DNA from: Streptomyces olivochromogenes
Lineage (GTDB): Bacteria; Actinomycetota; Actinomycetes; Streptomycetales; Streptomycetaceae
DNA: 64,000 bases
NCBI RefSeq assembly: GCF_001514115.1
Contig: NZ_KQ948451.1
Coordinates: 231,308-295,307, forward strand
Direction of reading: 5' to 3'
Shown here: positions 50,596 through 58,484 of the stretch, piece by piece
Numbering within the stretch: position 1 is the stretch's first letter
Layout of the letters: each line of letters begins with the position of its first letter
Program-made: the position numbers and the translations under genes
Notes under the pieces: generated by a model
Told to the model about the DNA's origin: nothing
Database searches by the model: none
Seen by the model: only the letters and a program-made list of their open reading frames with translations

Positions 50596-52080
50596 ATGGC
50601 GGAGACGACAGGGGCCGTGCTGCCCAAGGGGTTCCGGAGCGCGGAACTGGGCTGGCCCGAGCTGCACCGCATCCCCCGCCCGCCCTACCGGCTCCCCCTC
50701 GTCGGGGATGTCATCGGCGCGAACGTCCGCTCTCCCCTGCAGGACTCGATGCGGTTCGGGCGCAGGCTCGGGCCGATCTTCCGGCGCAAGGGCTTCGGCA
50801 AGGAGATCGTCTTCGTGTGGGGCGCCGAGCTCGCGGCCGAGCTGGCGGACGAGACCCGGTTCGCCAAGCACGTCGGCCTCGGGGTCGCCAACCTCCGGCC
50901 GGTCGCCGGGGACGGTCTGTTCACGGCGTACAACCACGAACCGAACTGGCAGCTGGCCCACGACGTCCTCGCCCCGGGCTTCAGCCGTGAGGCGATGGAG
51001 GGCTACCACCCGATGATGCTCGCCGTGGCCGAGCGGCTGATGGACCGCTGGGACGGGGAACGCGCGGCGGGCCGGGCGGTGGACGTACCCGGCGACATGA
51101 CGAAACTGACGCTGGAGACGATCGCCCGCACCGGCTTCGGCCACGACTTCGGCTCCTTCGAGCGCTCCAGGCCGCACCCCTTCGTCACCGCGATGGTCGG
51201 CACCCTGACCTACGCGCAGCGCCTCAACGTGCTCCCCGCGCCACTGGCCCCGGTCCTGCTGCGCGAGGCCACCCGCCGCAACGAGGCGCACATGGCCTAC
51301 CTGAACCAGACCGTCGACGCCGTGGTGGCCGCCCGACGGCACTCCTCCGGCGAGGGGGACCTGCTCGACCGGATGCTGGAGACCGCCCACCCGGACACGG
51401 GGGAACGGCTGACCCCCGAGAACATCCGCCGCCAGGTGATCACCTTCCTGATCGCCGGCCACGAGACGACCTCGGGCGCGCTCTCCTTCGCCCTGCACTA
51501 CCTCGCCCAGCACCCCGACGTCGCCGCCCGCGCCCGGGCCGAGGTGGACCGGGTCTGGGGCGACACTCCCCTGCCCGCCTACGACCAGGTCGCCAAGTTG
51601 CGGTACGTCCGCCGGGTCCTCGACGAGTCGCTACGACTGTGGCCGACGGCGCCCGCCTTCGCGCGCGAGGCCCGCGAGGACACCGTGCTGGGCGGGGTCC
51701 ACCCGATGCGGACGGGTGCCTGGACCCTGGTCCTGACGGCGCTGCTGCACCGCAACCCGGAGGTGTGGGGCGCGGACGCCGAGGAATTCGACCCGGACCG
51801 CTTCGACCCGGGGGCCGTACGGTCCCGAGCCGCCCACACCTTCAAGCCGTTCGGCACCGGGGCTCGGGCCTGCATCGGCCGGCAGTTCGCGCTGCACGAG
51901 GCGACGCTCGTCCTGGGGCTGCTGCTGCGCCGCTATGAGCTGCGGCCCGAACCGGACTACCGGCTGCGGGTCGCCGAGCGGCTGACGCTGATGCCGGAGG
52001 GGCTGCGGCTGCACCTCGACGACCGGGCACCCGCGCCGGACCCGGTGTCACTGCGTCCAGTGGCCCGGGCGGGTGACTGA
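50596..52080 (+). CDS. CYP102-type P450, heme domain only (CYP102B-like)
   Basis: 494 residues ending after the heme domain. AGHETTS, the ExxR in ESLRLWPTAPAF and the heme loop FGTGARACIGRQ with Cys426 are present. It is strikingly similar to the heme domain of the fused protein at 38558-41737 (shared DETRFAK and GDGLFTAYNxEPNW), but the reductase is missing. It resembles S. coelicolor CYP102B1, a fatty acid hydroxylase that also occurs as a bare heme domain. It must use separate redox partners. ATG 50596 has AAGGGAGA upstream. Its 3' end overlaps the convergent pentapeptide gene by 33 bp. Confidence 0.92.
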   Translation: MAETTGAVLPKGFRSAELGWPELHRIPRPPYRLPLVGDVIGANVRSPLQDSMRFGRRLGPIFRRKGFGKEIVFVWGAELAAELADETRFAKHVGLGVANLRPVAGDGLFTAYNHEPNWQLAHDVLAPGFSREAMEGYHPMMLAVAERLMDRWDGERAAGRAVDVPGDMTKLTLETIARTGFGHDFGSFERSRPHPFVTAMVGTLTYAQRLNVLPAPLAPVLLREATRRNEAHMAYLNQTVDAVVAARRHSSGEGDLLDRMLETAHPDTGERLTPENIRRQVITFLIAGHETTSGALSFALHYLAQHPDVAARARAEVDRVWGDTPLPAYDQVAKLRYVRRVLDESLRLWPTAPAFAREAREDTVLGGVHPMRTGAWTLVLTALLHRNPEVWGADAEEFDPDRFDPGAVRSRAAHTFKPFGTGARACIGRQFALHEATLVLGLLLRRYELRPEPDYRLRVAERLTLMPEGLRLHLDDRAPAPDPVSLRPVARAGD

Positions 52081-52890
52081 CCGCGGCAGCCTGGTCCCGG
52101 CACTGCCCCTGGCCGCGTTCAGCTGGGGCTGGGTCAGGAAGAACGCGTCGGTCAGATCCGCGTCCGTGAGATCCGTGTCGCGGAAGTCGGCGCCGATCAG
52201 GTCCGCGCCGCGCAGATCGGCGCCGGTGAGGTCGGCGGCGATGAGGTAGGCGCCGCGCAGGTTGGCACCCCGCAGGTCGGCGCCCTTGAGGCGGGCGCCC
52301 ATGAGGTCGGCGCCGCGCCGCTCCTTCTTCTTGCCGCGGCCGACTCCCGCGCGCACGAGTTCGCTGGTGCGCAGCAGGAGGGTGTTGACCTGCTGCCGGT
52401 GCGCGTTCACGTCCAACGCACCGAGTTCCTCCGGGGATCGGTTCGTCAGTCGCTCCGTCTCGGCGAGGACGCGGCGGATGTCGGCGTGGATCGGGCCGGC
52501 CGCGGGGAGGGTCAGGGCCTCGTTCAGGTACCAGAGCAGTTCGTGGAGCTGACGGACGACCGGGAACACGTCGAACATCTGCCGGGCCCGCTCCGGCGAG
52601 CCGGTGCGCCAGTCCTGCCCGCCGAAGGTGACCTGGGAGACCTGCTGGCCGGCGCCGAAACAGTCGTACACCGTGCACCCGTTGAACCCCTTCTCCCTGA
52701 GCTGCGTGTGGATTCCGCACCGGGAGTCCGTCCGCAGGTTCTGGCAGGGCTTTCCCGCGTCCTTGTCGATCGCGAAGTCCGCCGAGCGGGTGAAGGGCAG
52801 GGCGACACAGCACAACCCGAAACACCGACCGCAGTCGGCCCGCAACTCAAGGAGCCGGTCATCGACTGCCGTCACGCTGTCTTCTCGCAT
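52048..52890 (-). CDS. Cys-rich N-terminus plus pentapeptide-repeat protein
   Basis: 280 residues. The N-terminal 60 residues contain a Cys cluster (CGRCFGLCC, later PCQNL, SRCGIH) that may bind metal, similar to YkgJ-type zinc/iron proteins. The C-terminal part (about 193-250) is a run of A(D/N)LxG-type pentapeptide repeats, e.g. ADLRGANLRGAYLIAADL, which fold as a right-handed quadrilateral helix. The function is unknown. The ATG at 52890 precedes a repeat-rich intergenic region. The 3' end overlaps the P450 gene. Confidence 0.82.
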   Translation of the reverse strand: MREDSVTAVDDRLLELRADCGRCFGLCCVALPFTRSADFAIDKDAGKPCQNLRTDSRCGIHTQLREKGFNGCTVYDCFGAGQQVSQVTFGGQDWRTGSPERARQMFDVFPVVRQLHELLWYLNEALTLPAAGPIHADIRRVLAETERLTNRSPEELGALDVNAHRQQVNTLLLRTSELVRAGVGRGKKKERRGADLMGARLKGADLRGANLRGAYLIAADLTGADLRGADLIGADFRDTDLTDADLTDAFFLTQPQLNAARGSAGTRLPRSVTRPGHWTQ

Positions 52891-52935
52891 GTCACCAGCG
52901 TACTGAGCCGCCAGGCGCCCTCCGTGAGGGGTTCT

Positions 52936-53160
52936 CTCGCCCCCGCCGCCCCTACCCGTCCCATCCTCAACTTGGGGGCTCCGCCCCCAAACCCCCGATC
53001 GGCCTGAACGGCCTCGTCCTCAAACGCCGGACGGGCTGAAGGCTTTTGGGGGCGCGGGGAACTGCGCGCCCAGCCCCCACCCACCCGCAGCCGAAGAACA
53101 CACCGGAGGTCTGGGGGCGGAGCCCCCAGGGATGGGACGGGTAGGGGCGGCGGGGGCGAG
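52936..53160. repeat. 31-bp perfect inverted repeat enclosing nested hairpins
   Basis: The arms at 52936-52966 and 53130-53160 are perfect reverse complements. Just inside, TTGGGGGC/GCCCCCAA and CTGGGGGC/GCCCCCAG form two further perfect hairpins. The block lies between two minus-strand genes (end of the sigma factor gene and start of the pentapeptide gene), so it probably terminates the former. It also contains copy 1 of the dispersed repeat. Confidence 0.85.
53048..53099. repeat. Dispersed intergenic repeat, copy 1
   Basis: A core GCGCGGGGAACTGCGCG, then CCAGC and, after about 15 variable bases, CCCGCAG and AGAAC. The same order of blocks occurs at 59616-59667. Similar sequences are familiar from many Streptomyces intergenic regions. 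Confidence 0.75.
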
Positions 53161-53170
53161 GAACCGGGGG

Positions 53171-54073
53171 TCAGCCCGCCAGGTCGGGGAGGGCCAAGTC
53201 GGACAGGCGGGCGGGGTCGGCGAGGATGTACATCTCGATGACGCGGCCGTCGGTGATGGTGACGGCCATGACGGACAGGGGGCGGCCTTCGGGGGCCGTG
53301 ACGACGCCGATCGCCCCATTGACCAGCACGAGCCGGGAGAACTCCGCGAACTGGCGGAACATGAGCGCCTGCTGGGCGACGCCGGTCGCGCCGTGGACCA
53401 CCTTGGACGCCGCCGCCCCGCCGACGAGCACACCGGAGTCGACGCGGAGCACGACATCGGGATGGAGGACGGACACCAGCGCCTCGAAGTCCCCGGCGCG
53501 CGAGGCCGCGAGGAAGGCGTCGAGGACCAGTTTCTGCCGGGCGGGATCGAGCTCGGGCTCCGGCGCGGCAGCGCCCCGTACCCGCCGCCGCGCCCGGCTC
53601 GCCAGCTGCCGCGTCGCGGCCGACGAGCGGCCCACGACGGGCGCGATGTCGTCGAAGGGCACCGCGAACATGTCATGCAGGACGAACGCGAGGCGCTCGG
53701 CGGGTTCCAGCGTCTCCAGGACCACCAGCAGGGCAAGCCCCACCGAGTCGGCGAGCAGCACCTCCTGCTCGGGGTCGATCCGCTCCAGGGGGCTGACCAG
53801 CGGGTCGGGGACATAGGTGTCCAGCGGCTCCTCGCGGCGCGCGGCACGCGAACGCAGCAGGTCCAGACAGACCCGGCCGACCACCGTGGTCAGCCAGCCC
53901 GCGAGGTTCCTGATCTCGCCGACGTCCGTGCGGCCGAGCTTCAGCCACACCTCCTGGACCGCGTCGTCCGCCTCACTCAGCGAGCCGAGCATCCGGTACG
54001 CCACCGCCCTCAGGCGACCGCGGTGTTCCTGGAACCGATCCGCGAGGTGTTCGAGGAGTTCGTCGTCGTCCAT
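53171..54073 (-). CDS. ECF sigma factor with SnoaL-like C-terminal domain
   Basis: 300 residues. Region 2 (FQEHRGRLRAVAYRMLGSLSEADDAVQEVW) and region 4 (ERLAFVLHDMFAVPFDDIAPVVGRSS) are typical, followed by a SnoaL/NTF2-like domain at about 180-290 (FLAASRAGDFEALVSVLHPDVVL). This is the SigJ/ECF41-like type, in which the C-terminal domain replaces a separate anti-sigma factor. ATG 54073 has GGAGAAGG upstream. It lies 31 bp after the proline iminopeptidase gene on the same strand, so the two are likely co-transcribed. Confidence 0.9.
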   Translation of the reverse strand: MDDDELLEHLADRFQEHRGRLRAVAYRMLGSLSEADDAVQEVWLKLGRTDVGEIRNLAGWLTTVVGRVCLDLLRSRAARREEPLDTYVPDPLVSPLERIDPEQEVLLADSVGLALLVVLETLEPAERLAFVLHDMFAVPFDDIAPVVGRSSAATRQLASRARRRVRGAAAPEPELDPARQKLVLDAFLAASRAGDFEALVSVLHPDVVLRVDSGVLVGGAAASKVVHGATGVAQQALMFRQFAEFSRLVLVNGAIGVVTAPEGRPLSVMAVTITDGRVIEMYILADPARLSDLALPDLAG

Positions 54074-54104
54074 CGCGTTGCCTTCTCCCCCGAACGGCGC
54101 CCGC

Positions 54105-55406
54105 TCAGACCTCGTCGCGCGACAGCGCCAGCAACCGGTCCAGGACGCGCGACCCCCCGGCCCGTACACCGTCGTGCTCGAACTCGTCGGTCACCCAGGT
54201 CCGCAGACCACCGATGGCGCGGGCCGTGCGCAGGGAGTGCTCCGGGTCGACGTACATGTCGTCGTGGTAGACGGCCGCGGCCACCGGCACCTCGTTGGCG
54301 GCGAGGCGGGCGGGGTCGTACAGCGGCCGCCAGTCGGTGCGCGCGGCGAGTTCCTCGGCAGTCTCGCGGAGGGGACGCAGCGCGGGGTCGGTGTCGAACA
54401 CCCAGGGGTGCACGGACTCGCCGGTGAACAGCAGCGGCCCGTCGTCCGCGAGGGCCTTCGCCGCGTCGAACTGGGGGAACTCGGCGCGCACCCGCTCCGC
54501 GGACCAGGCGGTCGGCCGGTCGTCCTGGGCGTAGCAGGCCTCGTGGACGAGCGCGTACAGGGGGTGGCCGGCGTACGAGAGGAGGCCCTGTACCTCCTCC
54601 TGGAAGGCGTCGGAGAGGGCCGGGCCCTGCGGGGTGCGGACGAAGGCCTCCTCCAGGAGGTAGTGCAGACGGTGGCTGCCCTCGCCACCGCCGAGGAGGA
54701 TGCCGAGGGACTGGAAGGCCTCGACGGTCAGGCGGTAGCCGTTGCTCAGGACGGTCTCGTGGCGGAGGAGGTGGTCGGCGATCTGCCGGGCGCGCTCGAT
54801 GTCCTGGGGGTAACGCGCGTAGTGTGCCGCGACCTTGCGTTCGATACGGGGGTACGCGGCCCGGTAGACGTCGTCCGCGTGCGCGTCGAGGGAGGGCAGG
54901 CCGCCGGTGATGAGGGCCGCGCGCAGACCTTCGGGGGCGGTCGAGAGGTAGTGCACGATGCAGAAGCCGCCGAAGCTCTGGCCGAGTACGGTCCAGGGGT
55001 CGCCGCCGGTGAGCCGGGGGCGGATGGCCTCGCAGTCGCGGACGATGGAGTCGGCGCGGAAGCGCGCGAGGTAGTCGGCCTGCGCGCCGGGGCCGCCGCG
55101 CAGCGGGAGCGTCTGGCGATTGGCGGGCGTGGAGTGGCCGGTGCCGCGCTGGTCGAGCAGCAGCACCCGGAACTCCTTCAGCGCGCGGCCGAGCCAGGCC
55201 TGCTTGCCGACGAAGCGGTTGGCGCCGAAGCCGGGGCCGCCTTGGAGATAGACCATCCAGGGGAGGTCCTGGTGCGCCTTGTCGCTCGCGACGACCTCGC
55301 GGGCGAACAGTTCGATGCTCTCCCCCGCCGGGTCGTCGTGGTCGAGGGGCACGGTGAAACGGTGGTCGGTGAGGACGACACCGGGCTGGCGGTAGCTGAC
55401 GGTCAA
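54105..55406 (-). CDS. Proline iminopeptidase-type alpha/beta hydrolase
   Basis: 433 residues. The N-terminal LQGGPGFGANRFV oxyanion motif, the DQRGTGHS motif and the nucleophile elbow VLGQSFGGFC are characteristic of peptidase family S33. It should release N-terminal proline from short peptides. There is no signal peptide. The start appears to be TTG 55406 behind GGGAG, an uncommon codon. The ECF sigma factor gene follows. Confidence 0.88.
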   Translation of the reverse strand: MTVSYRQPGVVLTDHRFTVPLDHDDPAGESIELFAREVVASDKAHQDLPWMVYLQGGPGFGANRFVGKQAWLGRALKEFRVLLLDQRGTGHSTPANRQTLPLRGGPGAQADYLARFRADSIVRDCEAIRPRLTGGDPWTVLGQSFGGFCIVHYLSTAPEGLRAALITGGLPSLDAHADDVYRAAYPRIERKVAAHYARYPQDIERARQIADHLLRHETVLSNGYRLTVEAFQSLGILLGGGEGSHRLHYLLEEAFVRTPQGPALSDAFQEEVQGLLSYAGHPLYALVHEACYAQDDRPTAWSAERVRAEFPQFDAAKALADDGPLLFTGESVHPWVFDTDPALRPLRETAEELAARTDWRPLYDPARLAANEVPVAAAVYHDDMYVDPEHSLRTARAIGGLRTWVTDEFEHDGVRAGGSRVLDRLLALSRDEV

Positions 55407-55540
55407 CGGGGCTCCCGAGACGTATGGATCCAGGCTGCGTCCCAGTTGAGCACATGATCCCCGCCCGGCCGAGACCGGGGATCAAGAAAGTCGTACTGAA
55501 TGGTCGCTCAGCAGGACACGCGCGCGGACCGTGCCGTCCG

Positions 55541-56566
55541 TCAGCGCGCCGACAGGCTGGAGCGGCGCACGACCAGCTCCGGCTGGAGCACCACGCGCCG
55601 GTGTTCGTGCGGTGTGGGCGCCGTCTCGGCCTCCGTCTCCTCCAGCAGCAGTTCGGCGGCGAGGGCACCCATGGTCATGGCGGGCTGCCGTACGGAGGTG
55701 AGCGGGACGGCCGCGGCGGCGGCGAACTCGATGTCGTCGTAGCCGACGATCGCGAGGTCGTCGGGGACTCCGACGCCCGCCGCGTACATGGCCTGCAGGA
55801 CGCCGAGTGCGAGCAGGTCGTTGGCGCAGAAGACGGCGGTCGGGCGCTCGGCGAGGCCCAGCAGCCGGGCGCCCGCGTCGCGGCCCGCGGCCACGTCCAG
55901 GCGCTGAGTGGGCAGCTCGCGCATCGCGGTGGGCGCCAGGCCCGCCTCGGCCAGCGCGTTCAGGGCGCCCACGCGGCGGTCCCTGACCTGGTTGAGGCCG
56001 GGCGGCCCACTGACGTACGCGATGGATCGATGGCCCGCGTCGACCAGATGCCGTACGGCCAGCGCGCCGCCCGCCACGTCGTCGACCGAGACCGAGCACT
56101 CGGTGGTGCCCTCGGCGACCCGGTCGACCAGCACGAAGGGGATGCCGTTGCGGCGGAACGTCGCTATGTTGCGCCCGGTCGCGTCGGCGGGCGTCAGCAG
56201 CACGCCGCGCACCCGCTGCTCGGCGAAGAGCGACAGGTAGTCGGCCTCCTCGCTGGCGCTCTGCGCGCTGTTGCAGACCATCACGCCGAGCCCGGCGTCC
56301 CGCGCGGCACGCTCGGCGCCACGGGCCACGTCCACGAAGAAGGGGTTGCCCATGTCGAGGACGAGCAGGCCCATGATCCGGCTGCGTCCGGCCCGCAGCT
56401 GGCGCGCGGACTCGCTGCGGACATAGCCGAGCCGGTCTATCGCCGACTGGACACGGGCCCGGGTCTCGGAGGCGACGCTGTCCGGGCGGTTGATGACGTT
56501 CGAGACCGTGCCCACGGAGACTCCGGCGGCGCGGGCGACGTCCTTGATACCCACCGACTGTGCCAT
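55541..56566 (-). CDS. LacI-family regulator of the rhamnose cluster
   Basis: 341 residues. The N-terminus reads VGIKDVARAAGVSVGTVSNVINRPDSV (LacI helix-turn-helix), followed by a sugar-binding core. Its location at the distal end of the rhamnose genes and the LacI-type TGAAA/TTTCA palindromes in the rha promoter region suggest it as the rhamnose repressor (inference). GGAGG lies 10 bases before ATG 56566. Confidence 0.88.
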   Translation of the reverse strand: MAQSVGIKDVARAAGVSVGTVSNVINRPDSVASETRARVQSAIDRLGYVRSESARQLRAGRSRIMGLLVLDMGNPFFVDVARGAERAARDAGLGVMVCNSAQSASEEADYLSLFAEQRVRGVLLTPADATGRNIATFRRNGIPFVLVDRVAEGTTECSVSVDDVAGGALAVRHLVDAGHRSIAYVSGPPGLNQVRDRRVGALNALAEAGLAPTAMRELPTQRLDVAAGRDAGARLLGLAERPTAVFCANDLLALGVLQAMYAAGVGVPDDLAIVGYDDIEFAAAAAVPLTSVRQPAMTMGALAAELLLEETEAETAPTPHEHRRVVLQPELVVRRSSLSAR

Positions 56567-56642
56567 CAGGCAGGAACCTCCAGGGGGACGAGAAGCGGCG
56601 GGCGGGCCTTCACATTACCCGCGAGTCCGCCGACTGTGCTGG

Positions 56643-58067
56643 TCATGCGGGCAGCCGGAAGTCGACGACGTGGAGCGCCGAGGGCGTGGTCCCGCTGGAC
56701 TTCTCCTGGTACATGACCGACAGCGTCCCGTCCTGTGAGACGCGCGTCTCGTCGATCACCACCTCACCGAAGGCGTCGAGAGCGCTGCCGTCGTACAGGA
56801 GCTTCCAGTCCGTGTACCCGGAGGACTTCGAGGCGCCCGCGATCCGGCCGAAGGGCATGATCGCGTAGGCGTTGTCGTACGTGTCCAGGATGAGCTTCGT
56901 GCGCTGGCTCGAGCCGAGGGCGATCGGGATCTCGGTCTTGGTCCAGCCGCCCGAGGCGTTCTTGCGGAGGTGGAAGGCGCGGCCGTTGTTCGTCCGGTCG
57001 GTGACGTAGTTCGTGGTGCACTGGCCGAAGCGTCCGGGCACATAGCTGATGATCGCGTGCGGCAGGCCGGTGGAGTCGGTGGCCTGGCTCTCCTGGTTCA
57101 TCAGGGAGTGGTCGGGGTTGAGCGCGTCGACGACGAGTCCGGCGTCGGTGACACCCACCGTGTCGGAACCGCCCGTGGTGCCGACGAGGGTGCCCGCGTC
57201 GTTGCGCCAGGTGCGTCCGCGGTCGGTCGAGTAGACGTACCCGGTGTCGTGGTTGGTGATGCCGCCGCTGTTGCACATCACGGCGCTGTTCTGCTCGCGC
57301 CAGGTGAAGAAGGAGTGCAGGCGCCCGTTGACGTCGTAGTCGATGCCGTGCAGGTACATGTTGCGGGCGGTGCTGGAGCCGTGCTCGCTGGTGTAGGTGC
57401 CGGTCGAGCCGGACCACTCCCCGAGCGCGGTCCAGGACGAGCCGTCGTACTCCGCGAGGGCGTTGCGCCCGTTTCCGGAGATGCCCACCCGGTAGCTCAG
57501 CTGGAGCTTGCCGTCGGGAGTGGAGACGAACTGGGGGTAGGTGAACTGCGTGGTGAGCACGAGGCCGTCCAGCGAGGTCTGTACGGCTCCGAAGACGGCG
57601 GAGGTCCAGGCGGTGGAGGCGGGGTTGTCGAGCAGCCCGGCCACCGACTTGACGTAGAAGAAGCCGTCGCTGTGGGAGTCCAGGTTGAGGTGCAGCCGGC
57701 CGTCGGTCCTCGACACGCCCATGGAGATCACGTTGTGCGAGTCGGAGCTCTTGAGCCGATGGGCGAGGGTGACCGTCGACCAACCGGACGCGCCGAGCGC
57801 CCGGCGGGCGACGACCGCGCTGCGGTCGGTGGTGTACCAGACGGCGTACTGGTAGCCCTTGTGGGTCAACAGACCGTTCTTCTGGAACGAGTTGTTGTTG
57901 ACCAGGCCGTCGTACGACACGAAGAACAGGGCCTGGGCGTCGAGTTGGGTGCTGCCGGTGAGGGAGACCGAGGGGCCGGGGTCGGCCGCGCGCGCCGTAC
58001 CGGCGCCGATTCCGGGGCCTGCCACACCGGTCAGCAGGGCGGTGGCCAGCAGGGTGCGTCTCTTCAT
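56643..58067 (-). CDS. Secreted BNR-4 repeat protein, possible rhamnosidase or lyase
   Basis: 474 residues with a signal peptide (MKRRTLLATALLTGVAGPGIG, Ala-rich cleavage site) and a seven-bladed propeller of the BNR-4 type (HNVISMGVSRTDGRLHLNLDSH, TYPQFVSTPDGKLQLSYRVG, FFTWREQNSAVMCN). BNR-4 proteins include ulvan and rhamnogalacturonan-active lyases and alpha-L-rhamnosidases. Since it sits in a rhamnose uptake cluster, it may release rhamnose outside the cell. The family number cannot be fixed from sequence alone. AGGAG lies 8 bases before the ATG. It is 79 bp downstream of rhaM. Confidence 0.78.
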   Translation of the reverse strand: MKRRTLLATALLTGVAGPGIGAGTARAADPGPSVSLTGSTQLDAQALFFVSYDGLVNNNSFQKNGLLTHKGYQYAVWYTTDRSAVVARRALGASGWSTVTLAHRLKSSDSHNVISMGVSRTDGRLHLNLDSHSDGFFYVKSVAGLLDNPASTAWTSAVFGAVQTSLDGLVLTTQFTYPQFVSTPDGKLQLSYRVGISGNGRNALAEYDGSSWTALGEWSGSTGTYTSEHGSSTARNMYLHGIDYDVNGRLHSFFTWREQNSAVMCNSGGITNHDTGYVYSTDRGRTWRNDAGTLVGTTGGSDTVGVTDAGLVVDALNPDHSLMNQESQATDSTGLPHAIISYVPGRFGQCTTNYVTDRTNNGRAFHLRKNASGGWTKTEIPIALGSSQRTKLILDTYDNAYAIMPFGRIAGASKSSGYTDWKLLYDGSALDAFGEVVIDETRVSQDGTLSVMYQEKSSGTTPSALHVVDFRLPA

Positions 58068-58146
58068 GTCCGGACTCCTGGGTAGGGCTTCGCGCGGGTG
58101 TCGGCGGGTGACGGGGGCGGCGGGTGTCGGGGGTGCCAGGAAGGTG

Positions 58147-58467
58147 TCAGGCGAGGTGGAAGACCTCGGTGAGGGGCTTCATGGCCTCGTCGGGTCTGGC
58201 GCCGTCCAGCGATTCGAAGAACGGCGCCATCTCCGCCTGCCAACGGGCATTGATGTCGGTGGCTTCCATGCCGGCCTGCGCGGCCGCGAAGTCCTCGGTC
58301 TCCAAGTAGCCGACCAGGAGGCCGTCCTCGCGCAGGAAGAGCGAGTAGTTGTGCCAACCGGTGGCCGAGAGCGCGTCGAGCATCTCGGGCCACACGGCGG
58401 CGTGCCGCTCGCGGTACGCGTCGAGGCGGTCCGCACGGACCTTCAGCAGAAAGCACACACGCTGCAT
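58147..58467 (-). CDS. rhaM: L-rhamnose mutarotase
   Basis: 106 residues of the RhaM/YiiL family. Conserved features are the N-terminal VCFLLKVRADRLDAYRERHAAVWPEM and GWHNYSLFL, with the catalytic-site His residues in RERH and GWHNY. It interconverts alpha- and beta-L-rhamnose and so feeds the isomerase RhaI. ATG 58467 is preferred over the adjacent TTG 58470. It lies 17 bp after rhaS. Confidence 0.92.
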   Translation of the reverse strand: MQRVCFLLKVRADRLDAYRERHAAVWPEMLDALSATGWHNYSLFLREDGLLVGYLETEDFAAAQAGMEATDINARWQAEMAPFFESLDGARPDEAMKPLTEVFHLA

Positions 58468-58484
58468 CAAGGGACCACCGGATC

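Noticed and set aside
53171-54073. Separate anti-sigma factor for the ECF sigma gene
   Set aside because: No such gene is adjacent; the SnoaL-like C-terminal domain probably takes over regulation.
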